From Streptomyces sp. NBC_00286 (GTDB taxonomy: Bacteria > Actinomycetota > Actinomycetes > Streptomycetales > Streptomycetaceae), in assembly GCF_036173125.1 (NCBI RefSeq), contig NZ_CP108054.1, positions 3,906,001 to 3,970,000 on the forward strand: a stretch of DNA of 64,000 nucleotides. Reading direction: 5' to 3'. Shown here in pieces: positions 63,951 through 64,000 of the stretch. Position 1 is the first letter of the stretch; each line of letters starts with the position of its first letter. The translations under genes and the position numbers were made by a program. The notes under the pieces are model-generated. The model was given only the letters and a program-made list of their open reading frames with translations, searched no databases and was not told the DNA's origin.

Positions 63951-64000
63951 GCCAGCTCCTAGGGTCCGCTGGTCTGACGCCTCCGGGGGAGCGGAGGCGG

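Overview
The window looks like a piece of a Streptomyces chromosome: very GC-rich throughout, strong third-position GC bias, many GTG starts, 4-base ATGA/GTGA gene overlaps, and a gene order (mfd ... glmU-prs-rplY-pth ... ppc ... tam/tamR ... galTEK ... rpfB-rsmA-ispE ... tatD) that matches what I recall of the Streptomyces coelicolor chromosome arm-to-core region. Species cannot be decided from the sequence alone.

Layout. 1-9 kb: the start of mfd (C-terminus lies outside the window), a DUF2079 membrane protein, a repeat-rich convergent gap, and a MacB/FtsX-type ABC exporter. 9-16 kb: a DHA2 major facilitator with a long Gly-Pro tract, small proteins, a nitroreductase remnant, GtrA-like and DUF4097 proteins, and a DUF485 + sodium:solute symporter pair resembling an organic-acid permease. 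16-17 kb: a DivIVA/FilP-like coiled-coil protein. 17.2-23 kb: a divergent four-gene locus in which deaminase and WHH-nuclease domains typical of polymorphic toxins are fused to or paired with SUKH-family (and an Imm35-like) immunity domains; this is the most unusual locus in the window. 23-34 kb: an orphan histidine kinase, tRNA-Gln, glmU, prs, ribosomal protein L25, peptidyl-tRNA hydrolase, ppc, and a fatty-acid desaturase with its TetR regulator. 35-42 kb: a large glycosyltransferase, a PaaX-type regulator, a secreted hydrolase, trans-aconitate methyltransferase with its divergent MarR regulator TamR, and a LuxR-type response regulator. 42-48 kb: a GNAT enzyme, the galTEK Leloir operon and a divergent sugar symporter. 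48-50 kb: two truncated genes facing away from a common junction, a DUF397 protein and an aspartate-less response regulator. 50-54 kb: two tandem paralogous PQQ-propeller membrane proteins. 54-64 kb: an ABC-F ATPase, a Uma2 protein, ispE, rsmA, a complete IS4-family insertion sequence, rpfB, tatD and a zinc-ribbon protein.

Housekeeping links: GlmU makes UDP-GlcNAc for peptidoglycan, Prs makes PRPP, L25/Pth/RsmA/tRNA-Gln serve translation, IspE serves isoprenoids, Ppc and Tam sit around the TCA cycle, GalTEK with the symporter catabolise galactose, RpfB remodels peptidoglycan at germination or reactivation.

Non-coding structure is rich. A dispersed family of GC-rich inverted repeats lies in several intergenic gaps (about 4.6-5.3, 16.0, 28.2, 29.5-30.0, 41.3, 58.9-61.1 kb). 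Two of them carry a nearly identical 98-nt element (4885-4982 and 60860-60957) that folds on paper into a multibranched RNA. The IS4-family element (59073-60589) has 19-bp terminal inverted repeats and a 10-bp target duplication. All family assignments come from reading the translated sequences by eye; no database search was run.
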